From Opitutales bacterium (GTDB taxonomy: Bacteria; Verrucomicrobiota; Verrucomicrobiia; Opitutales; JAFGAQ01), in assembly GCA_028704125.1 (NCBI GenBank), contig JAQVLM010000259.1:1-5259 (forward strand): 5,259 bases of DNA, written 5' to 3'. Each line of letters starts with the position of its first letter. The stretch's first letter is position 1. The translations under genes were made by a program, and so were the position numbers. Under the pieces are notes generated by a model. That model had not been told where the DNA came from. It did not search any database and saw only the letters and a list, made by a program, of their open reading frames with translations. Below, in pieces: positions 1 through 5,259 of the stretch.

Positions 1-42
1 CGCGGATTTCTGACCCGATTCGTTTCATCTTCTGGCTTGAGC

Positions 43-72
43 TGGACAGACAGAGTCATACGGCTTCATAAT
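43..72 (+). promoter_or_regulatory. Predicted sigma70-type promoter of the GNAT gene
   Basis: A -35 box TGGACA (43-48, 5 of 6 to TTGACA) and a -10 box CATAAT (67-72, 5 of 6 to TATAAT) are separated by 18 bp. Transcription would start near 78-80, giving a leader of about 21-23 nt before the ATG at 101. The leader is rich in A and C and has no Shine-Dalgarno sequence. The -10 region is part of a 10-mer repeated in the promoter of the kinase gene further on. This is a prediction by consensus match only. Confidence 0.42.
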
Positions 73-100
73 CCCGTTCAACCCACAACAACAGCAACCC

Positions 101-604
101 ATGATCACTTCTCCATCTGGCATCACGTTTTCGCATGCCGAACGGGAGGATGCGTCGGCGATTCTGGAGCTTCAAAAACTCGCCTATCGGAGCGAAGCTA
201 TTCTAAACAACGACTTCTCAATACCGCCGCTTCTCCAGACCATTGAAGAATTGTTACTCGAGTTTGATCACCAATCGGTGTTGAAGGCGGAACAGGGTGG
301 GCGAATTGTCGGATCGGTGCGGGTCAGAGTGAGCAATGGAGTCGGCTACATCGGCAGATTAATCGTGCACCCGGACTTGCAGGGAATGGGGATCGGGAGC
401 GGGTTGCTCCGACAAGCAGAAATGGCCTGCGGTGAAGTGGCATACTGGGAGCTGTTCACCGGTGCGAAAAGCGAACGAAACCTCAGGCTCTACCGGAGGC
501 ATGGTTACGCGCAACATCACATGGAAACCCTATCGGGCACGCTCGATCTCGTGTTCATGCGAAAGAGCGCAAATCCTGCACTTTCAACGGATCAAACCTT
601 TTAA
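101..604 (+). CDS. GNAT-family N-acetyltransferase
   Basis: This 167-residue protein has the fold signature of the Gcn5-related N-acetyltransferases, which move an acetyl group from acetyl-CoA to an amine of a small molecule or protein. Seen in the sequence: a strand ending G-R-I-V-G-S-V at about 68-73, then motif A with R86-L-I-V-H-P91 and the acetyl-CoA pyrophosphate-binding loop Q94-G-M-G-I-G-S-G101, and motif B with L-Y-R-R-H-G-Y at 130-136. The length is normal for a one-domain GNAT. The ATG at 101 is the only start that keeps the N-terminal strand (I-T-F-S-H-A) without adding out-of-family sequence, but no Shine-Dalgarno precedes it; the leader is an AC-rich stretch. The gene is a single unit read towards the kinase gene, its stop lying 5 bp from the kinase stop. 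The substrate cannot be named from sequence, and no neighbour suggests one. Confidence 0.9.
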   Translation: MITSPSGITFSHAEREDASAILELQKLAYRSEAILNNDFSIPPLLQTIEELLLEFDHQSVLKAEQGGRIVGSVRVRVSNGVGYIGRLIVHPDLQGMGIGSGLLRQAEMACGEVAYWELFTGAKSERNLRLYRRHGYAQHHMETLSGTLDLVFMRKSANPALSTDQTF

Positions 605-609
605 GGACC

Positions 610-1821
610 TCACTCGGCATCCCCGTTTCCATCCTGTTTCGGAAATGGCATCTCATAGTAGAAGGTGGAGCCTTCGCCAACCGTCGAAACAAATCCGATG
701 TCCCCCCTCATCTCACGGATCAGGCGTCGGGCAATCGACAATCCAAGTCCATTCGAGGTTTCACCACCGGTTGGCCGGTTGGAAGTTTTGGCAAAGCGCT
801 GGAAGACCTTGAGTTTTTCCTCCTCTTTGATCCCGGGGCCATGATCTTGCACTTCGAAACGGATCTTCCGATCGGCAACAATCAAGGCTGGCAGCTCATG
901 ACTACTGTCCGTCTCATATAACCGACACTTGATGACCGTATCGGCTGGAGAATACTTGATCGCATTTGACACCAAATTCTCGACTACCTGAGACAAGGCA
1001 TTGCGGTCCACGTGGGCGATCAATGGCGCATCCGGAGGCGTCCATTCCAGCCGGATTCCCTTGGATTCGGCCTTGGATCGATTCTGCAGGACCACCTCAT
1101 TGCAGACTGGAACCACATTGGCATCTTCCGGGAAAAGGTCGAAGCGTCCGACATCGAGTTTATTGATTTCGAGCAACTTGGACACCAGCGATGTCATCTT
1201 GATGATCGTCTTGCTCATCTGATCAATGACCGGCTGAATCTCGAGCAGATTCTTGGCTCCGATTTTTATTTTGAGTAGATCCAGGGCCAGCACCAATACC
1301 GAAAGCGGATTTTTCAAGTCATGGGTCGCCACTCCGATGAACTCGTTTTTCTCATCCAACAGCTCAGTGAGCCGACGGTTTTTATCCTCCACACTACGGG
1401 CGTATTCTTCGATCTTGTTGCGGGCATTCTTCAGGTCCAGATGCGTACGGATGCGCATCGTGAGCTCTTCTTCCTTGAAAGGCTTGGTCACATAATCCAC
1501 CCCGCCACTGCGGAAACCTTCAATGATGTCCTCATGCTCGCTCTTGGCGGTCAGAAAAATCACCGGGATAGACCGGTGCAGCGGGTGGGATTTGAGGATA
1601 CGGCACAGCTCAAAGCCGTCCATCTCGGGCATCATCACGTCCAGAAGGATCAAATCCGGAATCACATACTGCAGGCGATTGATCGCGCTTTGGGCACTTT
1701 CCGCGGTTAACACACGGCACTGCTCACTCGATAGATAGTCCACCACAACGGCGAGGTTGGTGGGGGAATCGTCAACGACGAGAATAGTGTTCGAATCAAG
1801 AGGTCTTCCGTCCATGATCAT
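610..1821 (-). CDS. Response regulator-histidine kinase fusion (REC-HisKA-HATPase)
   Basis: A 403-residue cytoplasmic two-component signalling protein with all key residues intact. The N-terminal receiver domain (about 12-128) has the acidic pair D17-D18, phosphoacceptor D61 in L-L-D-V-M-M-P, T91 and K113 in the K-P-F motif. A charged helix likely to form a coiled coil (about 129-160) leads into the HisKA dimerisation domain, with phosphoacceptor H167 in A-T-H-D-L-K-N-P-L. The HATPase domain has the N box (E281-N-L-V-S-N286), G1 (D326-H-G-P-G), F box (F-Q-R-F, 340-343) and G2 (G358-L-G-L). There is no transmembrane or input sensor domain, so the signal probably arrives by phosphorylation of the receiver, which would then control the kinase. 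No output domain or partner regulator is encoded nearby. Start codons 1821 and 1815 (M1 or M3) both fit because the receiver begins near residue 12; neither has a Shine-Dalgarno. It is divergent from the M42 peptidase gene. Confidence 0.93.
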   Translation of the reverse strand: MIMDGRPLDSNTILVVDDSPTNLAVVVDYLSSEQCRVLTAESAQSAINRLQYVIPDLILLDVMMPEMDGFELCRILKSHPLHRSIPVIFLTAKSEHEDIIEGFRSGGVDYVTKPFKEEELTMRIRTHLDLKNARNKIEEYARSVEDKNRRLTELLDEKNEFIGVATHDLKNPLSVLVLALDLLKIKIGAKNLLEIQPVIDQMSKTIIKMTSLVSKLLEINKLDVGRFDLFPEDANVVPVCNEVVLQNRSKAESKGIRLEWTPPDAPLIAHVDRNALSQVVENLVSNAIKYSPADTVIKCRLYETDSSHELPALIVADRKIRFEVQDHGPGIKEEEKLKVFQRFAKTSNRPTGGETSNGLGLSIARRLIREMRGDIGFVSTVGEGSTFYYEMPFPKQDGNGDAE

Positions 1822-1829
1822 GTAAAGGG

Positions 1830-1859
1830 ATTATGAGAGGGGGTCCGGATATATGTAAA
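1830..1859 (-). promoter_or_regulatory. Predicted promoter of the kinase gene, giving a leaderless mRNA
   Basis: On the minus strand a -35 box TTTACA (1859-1854, 5 of 6 to TTGACA) is followed after 18 bp by a -10 box CATAAT (1835-1830, 5 of 6 to TATAAT). The expected transcription start lies at about 1823-1821, that is, at or within two bases of the ATG at 1821. The absence of any Shine-Dalgarno before this start agrees with leaderless translation. If the ATG at 1815 is used instead, the leader would be about 6-8 nt. The bases TCATAATCCC (1836-1827) are identical to those at 66-75 in the GNAT promoter. Consensus match only; no experimental support is visible. Confidence 0.42.
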
Positions 1860-1983
1860 AATGCCCGGTTTTATATTCGGTTTCAAGTGCAAGAACTTAA
1901 CCCCGATCTTGCACATTGGCGACAAAAGACTGATTCTGAACCGCGGCCAAAATCAGCATCGCATGCCAAACCCAGTTCCTGAA

Positions 1984-3102
1984 ATGAAAAGAAAAAACGG
2001 AAAAAACTCCATTTCCAGCCCGGCCTCCCTCCCCGAAACAATCGATTTGCTGAGCCGCCTCTCCGCGGCGCACGCGGTTCCCGGATTTGAGGATGAGGTC
2101 AGGGCGATACTGCATCGCGAGTTGTCAGGAGCGGGAAAAGGCTCGGTCGATCGCATGGGAAACTATCACCTCCGGATGAAGGGAAAGTCTGGACCTCACG
2201 TTGGCATCGACTGTCATATGGACGAGGTCGGCTTCATGGTTCAGAGCATTACACCTGACGGATTTCTCAGGCTTGTCGACCTCGGAGGGTGGTCCCCTCT
2301 CACGCTTTCGGCCCAGCCCATGGTCGTGCTGGGAAGCAAAGGGAAGATCCACGGGGCGATTGGTTCGGTTCCTCCCCATTTCAATCGGGGAAAAAGCGGA
2401 GGCGAATCCATCCCATCGATCGCCGATCTTTATGTGGATGTCGGAGCCCGCGATGCAGCCGAGGCCCGGGAATGGGGGATCGCCCTGGGAACAGCGGTTT
2501 GCCCCGATGTGCAGCCCCGCCTGATGCACAATGGCTCCCGACTGATTGGCAAGGCGCTCGATAACCGGGTGGGATGCGCGGCGGCCATCCAGGCCGCCCG
2601 TGCATTGCAGGGTGAAGACGTAAACTTAAGCCTGTTCGGAACCGTGCAGGAGGAAGGCGGACTGAGGGGTGCCGAAATTACCCGCAATTCCACCGACCTG
2701 GATCTCATGATCGTCATGGAGGGTTCACCGGCCGACGACACACCCGGTCAGCTCAGCTCGTCCTCGCAGGGGATGCTGGGACGCGGGGTGCAGATCCGGT
2801 GCTACGACCCAACCCATATCACCAATCCGAAGCTTGCCCAATGGAGTTGCAGGTTGGCCGACAGTCTGCACATCCCCTATCAGGTTGCGGTTCGCAGAAC
2901 TGGCGGCACCAACGCGGGCAAATACCACCTCGGGGCCCATGGCATACCGACCATCGTGCTCGCCCCCCCCGTCCGCTACATCCATTCCCACCTCAGCATT
3001 GTGGATCTGAATGACCTTATCGCCACCCGCGAGCTTGCCATCGCCATGATCCGGAATCTCGACGATCCAACCTACCGCGAACTGCTTCCATCCCTCGGAT
3101 AA
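1984..3102 (+). CDS. M42-family metallo-aminopeptidase
   Basis: A co-catalytic dinuclear metal peptidase of the M42 family (TET aminopeptidase type; relatives are often mislabelled endoglucanase or FrvX/YsdC), expected to trim N-terminal residues from cytoplasmic peptides as a large oligomer. Counting from the ATG at 1984 (372 residues): the family start L-S-A-A-H-A-V-P-G-F-E-D at 26-37; metal ligand H78 with D80 in D-C-H-M-D-E-V-G; bridging D193 in K-A-L-D-N-R-V-G; general base E223 and ligand E224 in V-Q-E-E-G-G-L-R-G; probable ligand E246 in V-M-E-G; T-G-G-T-N-A-G at 306-312; and last ligand H334 in R-Y-I-H-S-H. All expected catalytic positions are present. The frame is open back to an ATG at 1861 (413 residues), with another ATG at 1963. 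The first 41 residues of the long form do not resemble the family and no start has a Shine-Dalgarno, so 1984 is preferred on family length, not certain. No signal peptide is seen. Confidence 0.88.
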   Translation: MKRKNGKNSISSPASLPETIDLLSRLSAAHAVPGFEDEVRAILHRELSGAGKGSVDRMGNYHLRMKGKSGPHVGIDCHMDEVGFMVQSITPDGFLRLVDLGGWSPLTLSAQPMVVLGSKGKIHGAIGSVPPHFNRGKSGGESIPSIADLYVDVGARDAAEAREWGIALGTAVCPDVQPRLMHNGSRLIGKALDNRVGCAAAIQAARALQGEDVNLSLFGTVQEEGGLRGAEITRNSTDLDLMIVMEGSPADDTPGQLSSSSQGMLGRGVQIRCYDPTHITNPKLAQWSCRLADSLHIPYQVAVRRTGGTNAGKYHLGAHGIPTIVLAPPVRYIHSHLSIVDLNDLIATRELAIAMIRNLDDPTYRELLPSLG

Positions 3103-3104
3103 GA

Positions 3105-3164
3105 CCTCGTGGCCCGCGCTATGGGTAATCTTGCATTACTAATGACGCCACCTTACCTACGAGG
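3105..3164. repeat. Nested inverted repeats between the convergent peptidase and thioredoxin genes
   Basis: Three pairs of complementary arms are nested. The outer pair is CCTCGT (3105-3110) with ACGAGG (3159-3164), the middle pair GGTAA (3124-3128) with TTACC (3153-3157), and the centre is the 11-base palindrome CATTACTAATG (3134-3144, 5+1+5). The outer arm begins 2 bp after the peptidase stop. No T tract follows on either strand, so it is not a canonical intrinsic terminator. It may be a weak fold-back marking the convergent 3' ends or a protein site, and chance cannot be excluded because the arms are short and the loops asymmetric. Confidence 0.25.
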
Positions 3165-3205
3165 GGGCTCTAAGGCTCGATTCGATGAAGTCGGAAAAGA
3201 CAGCC

Positions 3206-3898
3206 TCACCCTCCACCGTTCTTTCTGCTCCTTGCCACAGCCCACAAAGCAACCAGGACCACGAAAAGTAACAGGCTCAACACGATCAGAGCCCGGATGA
3301 TTCGCAATGGTCGGCTCTCCGCATCGGCATGGGATGAACCGGACATCTTCCGGGCCGAATCTGAATCGGCATCCACCAGAGGAGTTCCCTGTGGCGGCGT
3401 CCGGAGCAACCCACGCAAATGGGCCACATAGGGCATTGCACCGCGCGGTAGGTATCCACTTGTGGCGACCACCTCCCCTTCGGCAGACAGCAATACAGCC
3501 GTCGGATATCCACGGATTCCATACCGCTCCTTGAGCCTCCGGTTCTGCTCAACGATCCAATCCGGCTGCCGATCCGGCTTTGACGGGTAATCCAGCTTCA
3601 AGAGGACCAAATGCTCGCGGGCAAACGACAGAAAACCCTGTTGCTTCAGGATCTCGCTTTCAAATTTCATACACCATGAACACCAATCACTCCCGGTGAA
3701 CAGCGCAAATACCGGCTTTCCCTCCGCATCCGCCTGTTGCAACGCCACATCATAGTTCTCAAGCCACTCGCCGACGGGCCCGGAGGTCTGCACCATTTCA
3801 GCGTCCATCGAGGCCTCGGTCTGAGAAAACGCATTGGGCACGACCAACCACCCCAACAAAAGCAACAATGCCGTGCATGCCCGAAACAGCGTTCTCAT
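3206..3898 (-). CDS. Exported, C-terminally anchored thioredoxin-fold protein
   Basis: A 230-residue protein of the thioredoxin-like superfamily (Thioredoxin_7/DUF255-like type). From the ATG at 3898: a classical signal peptide (R2, R6, hydrophobic 8-20, probable cleavage A-F-S/Q after residue 25); a thioredoxin fold with the redox motif D71-W-C-S-W-C76 (cysteines 73 and 76) in the context F-T-G-S-D-W-C; the cis-proline P132 in G-Y-P-T; and, after a hydrophilic linker (about 167-198), a second hydrophobic helix at about 200-222 followed by a basic tail R-S-R-K. It is therefore likely held in the membrane by its C terminus with the redox domain outside the cytoplasm, acting as a disulfide reductase or thiol-disulfide exchange factor. 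The start at 3898 is chosen because a strong ribosome binding site lies 5 nt upstream and it begins the signal peptide; the frame extends to a GTG at 3961 but that would bury the signal peptide. Substrate and electron donor are unknown, and no DsbD or cytochrome biogenesis gene is beside it. Confidence 0.85.
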   Translation of the reverse strand: MRTLFRACTALLLLLGWLVVPNAFSQTEASMDAEMVQTSGPVGEWLENYDVALQQADAEGKPVFALFTGSDWCSWCMKFESEILKQQGFLSFAREHLVLLKLDYPSKPDRQPDWIVEQNRRLKERYGIRGYPTAVLLSAEGEVVATSGYLPRGAMPYVAHLRGLLRTPPQGTPLVDADSDSARKMSGSSHADAESRPLRIIRALIVLSLLLFVVLVALWAVARSRKNGGG

Positions 3899-3903
3899 TG
3901 AAA

Positions 3904-3910
3904 CTCCCTT
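3904..3910 (-). promoter_or_regulatory. Ribosome binding site fixing the start of the thioredoxin-like gene
   Basis: The minus-strand sequence AAGGGAG lies 5 nt upstream of the ATG at 3898. It decides for this start over the in-frame GTG at 3961, which has no properly spaced Shine-Dalgarno and would place 21 polar residues before the signal peptide. Confidence 0.7.
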
Positions 3911-4169
3911 TGCCCGTGGATGAAAAACCGCTCCATTCGCCTTCGGTTGATGCCTGATCACCTTTCATACCCTACACATTGCCCCGACAAAATCCAGCTT
4001 CCGTAGCTTAGTTCCAAACATAATCACCAATGGCATGTTGTGGTTCGTCATGCTTACCTGAATCGTGATTCGCCCGGGAACTGGCCGTTGTGTTGATGGC
4101 AGTGGGTGCGGGGCGGGTGAGGGAATCATAATACGTCAGTCGATGGGCGGCAGAGATCTTTTGTTTCTT

Positions 4170-4205
4170 CCGGACTCTCCCATTGGCTGGCAATTGGGAA
4201 TCCGG
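4170..4205 (-). terminator. Strong hairpin after the pseudouridine synthase gene, no T tract
   Basis: Beginning 4 bp past the stop codon, the transcript can form a 13-bp interrupted stem: CCGGA/TCCGG (4201-4205 with 4170-4174), a small internal loop, TCCC/GGGA (4196-4199 with 4178-4181), a single-base bulge at 4195, ATTG/CAAT (4191-4194 with 4182-4185), and a 5-nt loop (4186-4190). In the minus-strand direction it is followed by an A-rich stretch, GAAGAAACAAAAG, not by T residues. It could act as a 3' end stabiliser or a termination aid, but it is not a textbook Rho-independent terminator. Confidence 0.4.
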
Positions 4206-4209
4206 CCGA

Positions 4210-5166
4210 TTATCGTTCCGGATCGAGCCAAAGGGGCATCGGCATCCACGGGCGGAATTCATCCGGAAGCGGGGCCGAGAAGCGGCAATCCTTCCCGGTA
4301 ATGGGATGGGTTAGTCCAAGCGAGAACGCATGCAAAAGCGGCCTTACCGGAGCAGAGGGGCCGCTGGGGTCCAAGCGCTGGGGGCGGTATCCATACAATT
4401 GATCCCCCAGAATCGGATGCCCGGCGTGAGCCATGTGCACCCGTATCTGGTGAGTCCTTCCCGTGTGGATCACACACCGGACAACCGCATGGCGGGATCC
4501 TGTGTGAATCACCTTCCAATCGGTGTGTGCGGGTCGTCCCAAGGGATCGGCGGCCATTCGGGTGCGCTGCGTTGGGTGACGGGCGATCGGAACTCTCAGC
4601 TCACCGGACATGACCTTTGGAACTCCCTGAACAACCGCTACATAGACCTTATGAACGTTCCGTGAGGCAAATGCCTGCTGCAACCCCAGATAGGAGGGAT
4701 CGGTTTTCGCACACACCAGCACGCCGGATGTGTCCTTATCCAGACGATGAACGATACCAGGGCGATCGGATCCATTCAGCGAACTCAAGCGATCGATCCC
4801 GCAATGCGCGATCAACGCGTGCACCAAGGTGTCCGCACCGGTACCGTTGCCCGGGTGAGTGACCATACCCGGTGGTTTGTTGACCACAATCAGGTATTCG
4901 TCTTCATACAAAACATTGAGCGGAATCGATACTCCATATGGCAATGCGGCTTCATCCGGGCTCTCGTCCCGGATACTCACCTCATCGTGATGAAGCAGGC
5001 GGCTTTTGCGACTCGCAAGCCCTCCGCCGATCCGAATCGAATCGTTTCCCAACAGCCGCTGAATGCGGGAGCGGTTGAGTTCCGGCAATGCCTCCGCCAA
5101 CCACTTGTCGATGCGGATCTTTTCCGTGTCCACGGGAGCCCACACACAAAAATGGTAATGATTCAT
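4210..5166 (-). CDS. rluD: RluD-type 23S rRNA pseudouridine synthase
   Basis: A 318-residue RluA-family pseudouridine synthase with an N-terminal S4 RNA-binding domain, most like RluD, which isomerises uridines in helix 69 of 23S rRNA. Counting from the ATG at 5166: S4 domain about 17-66 (R-I-D-K-W-L-A, S-R-I-Q-R-L-L); N96-K-P-P-G-M-V-T-H-P-G106; catalytic motif H140-R-L-D-K-D-T-S-G148 with the nucleophilic D143; the RluD-like R-H-P-T-Q-R-T-R-M at 196-204; and G236-R-T-H-Q-I-R-V-H-M followed by H250-P-I-L-G-D-Q-L-Y-G259. All catalytic positions are intact and the length is typical. The start at 5166 has GGGAG 6 nt upstream (5177-5173 on the minus strand). The frame stays open to a TTG at 5208 and on to the window edge, but the added residues are not family-like. 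RluC is the main alternative within the family. It is followed directly by a hairpin. Confidence 0.93.
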   Translation of the reverse strand: MNHYHFCVWAPVDTEKIRIDKWLAEALPELNRSRIQRLLGNDSIRIGGGLASRKSRLLHHDEVSIRDESPDEAALPYGVSIPLNVLYEDEYLIVVNKPPGMVTHPGNGTGADTLVHALIAHCGIDRLSSLNGSDRPGIVHRLDKDTSGVLVCAKTDPSYLGLQQAFASRNVHKVYVAVVQGVPKVMSGELRVPIARHPTQRTRMAADPLGRPAHTDWKVIHTGSRHAVVRCVIHTGRTHQIRVHMAHAGHPILGDQLYGYRPQRLDPSGPSAPVRPLLHAFSLGLTHPITGKDCRFSAPLPDEFRPWMPMPLWLDPER

Positions 5167-5172
5167 GCCAGA

Positions 5173-5177
5173 CTCCC
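5173..5177 (-). promoter_or_regulatory. Ribosome binding site deciding the rluD-like start
   Basis: Minus-strand GGGAG sits 6 nt before the ATG at 5166, supporting it over the upstream in-frame TTG at 5208. The promoter of this gene was not identified; it may lie beyond the window edge at 5259. Confidence 0.55.
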
Positions 5178-5259
5178 GGGTCGCGCCACTCCCGACCCTC
5201 CCGATCAACGGGATCGCCGGATTTCCTTGGTCGGGAAGGTAATACGCGTACGATAGACC

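Larger units (their letters stand above)
3899..4209. other. 311 bp intergenic region without a convincing gene
   Basis: The stretch between the thioredoxin-like gene and the end of the pseudouridine synthase gene contains the ribosome binding site at 3904-3910 and the hairpin at 4170-4205. Short open frames on both strands cross into the pseudouridine synthase gene, have no ribosome binding site or recognisable motif, and look like chance. No good -35/-10 pair for the thioredoxin-like gene was found by eye; TTGGAA near 4018-4013 on the minus strand with GATTTT 17 bp further on is only a poor match. No tRNA or riboswitch-like structure was recognised. Confidence 0.5.

Noticed and set aside
1321..1710. 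129-codon + strand open frame opposite the kinase gene
   Set aside because: Antisense shadow of the receiver and HisKA coding region.
1909..1937. TTGCAC with a downstream GATTCT as a promoter of the peptidase gene
   Set aside because: Only about half of the consensus bases match in each box; not better than chance.
2125..2529. 134-codon - strand open frame opposite the peptidase gene
   Set aside because: Antisense shadow of a gene whose metal ligands are all present.
1984..3102. Reading the M42 protein as an endoglucanase (cellulase)
   Set aside because: That name is a historical mislabel of the family; the dinuclear metal ligand pattern is that of an aminopeptidase.
4008..4262. 84-codon - strand open frame overlapping the rluD-like 3' end
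   Set aside because: Different frame from a clear gene over its first part, with no motif or start signal; low-complexity polar translation.
4065..4301. 78-codon + strand open frame in the intergenic region
   Set aside because: Starts with GTG without a ribosome binding site, is glycine/arginine-biased and overlaps the end of the rluD-like gene in antisense.
4747..5256. 169-codon + strand open frame opposite the rluD-like gene
   Set aside because: Antisense to a gene with complete catalytic motifs; the translation shows no family features.
5205..5259. Possible C-terminal end of another minus-strand gene (about 17 codons, stop TGA at 5207-5205) upstream of the rluD-like gene
   Set aside because: Too short to recognise, and other frames are also open to the window edge; the sequence beyond 5259 would decide.
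1..5259. tRNA, rRNA, CRISPR array, insertion sequence or phage elements
   Set aside because: No repeat-spacer pattern, transposase motif, terminal inverted repeats or recognisable RNA gene seen on either strand.

Overview
The window holds five bacterial protein-coding genes of ordinary types, closely packed and on both strands, with no RNA gene, mobile element, CRISPR array or phage signature visible. Base composition is moderately GC-rich. The source organism cannot be fixed from the sequence. The secreted thioredoxin-like protein with an F-T-G-S-D-W-C-x-W-C active site is a style common in Verrucomicrobiota, Planctomycetota and related bacteria, and the weak Shine-Dalgarno signals before three of the five genes would fit a non-model phylum. 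This is a weak inference only.

Layout from left to right: (1) a + strand GNAT N-acetyltransferase (101-604) with a recognisable sigma70-like promoter just upstream; (2) a - strand response regulator-histidine kinase fusion (610-1821), convergent with the GNAT gene and separated from it by only 5 bp between stop codons; (3) a divergent + strand M42-family metallo-aminopeptidase (best start 1984, end 3102); (4) a - strand exported, apparently C-terminally anchored thioredoxin-fold protein (3206-3898); (5) a - strand RluD-type 23S rRNA pseudouridine synthase (4210-5166), followed by a strong hairpin. The 311 bp between genes 4 and 5 has no convincing gene.

The genes do not form an obvious pathway: one signalling protein, one peptidase, one envelope redox protein, one rRNA modification enzyme and one acetyltransferase of unknown substrate. 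No clear new multi-gene system is present. The most interesting signals are regulatory. The GNAT gene and the kinase gene carry near-identical promoter cores (a shared 10-mer, TCATAATCCC, covering the -10 box, each with an 18 bp spacer to a 5/6 -35 box), and the geometry of the kinase promoter predicts a leaderless mRNA. Other points are the REC-first kinase architecture with no partner gene, the membrane topology of the thioredoxin-like protein, and two intergenic fold-back structures without T tracts.
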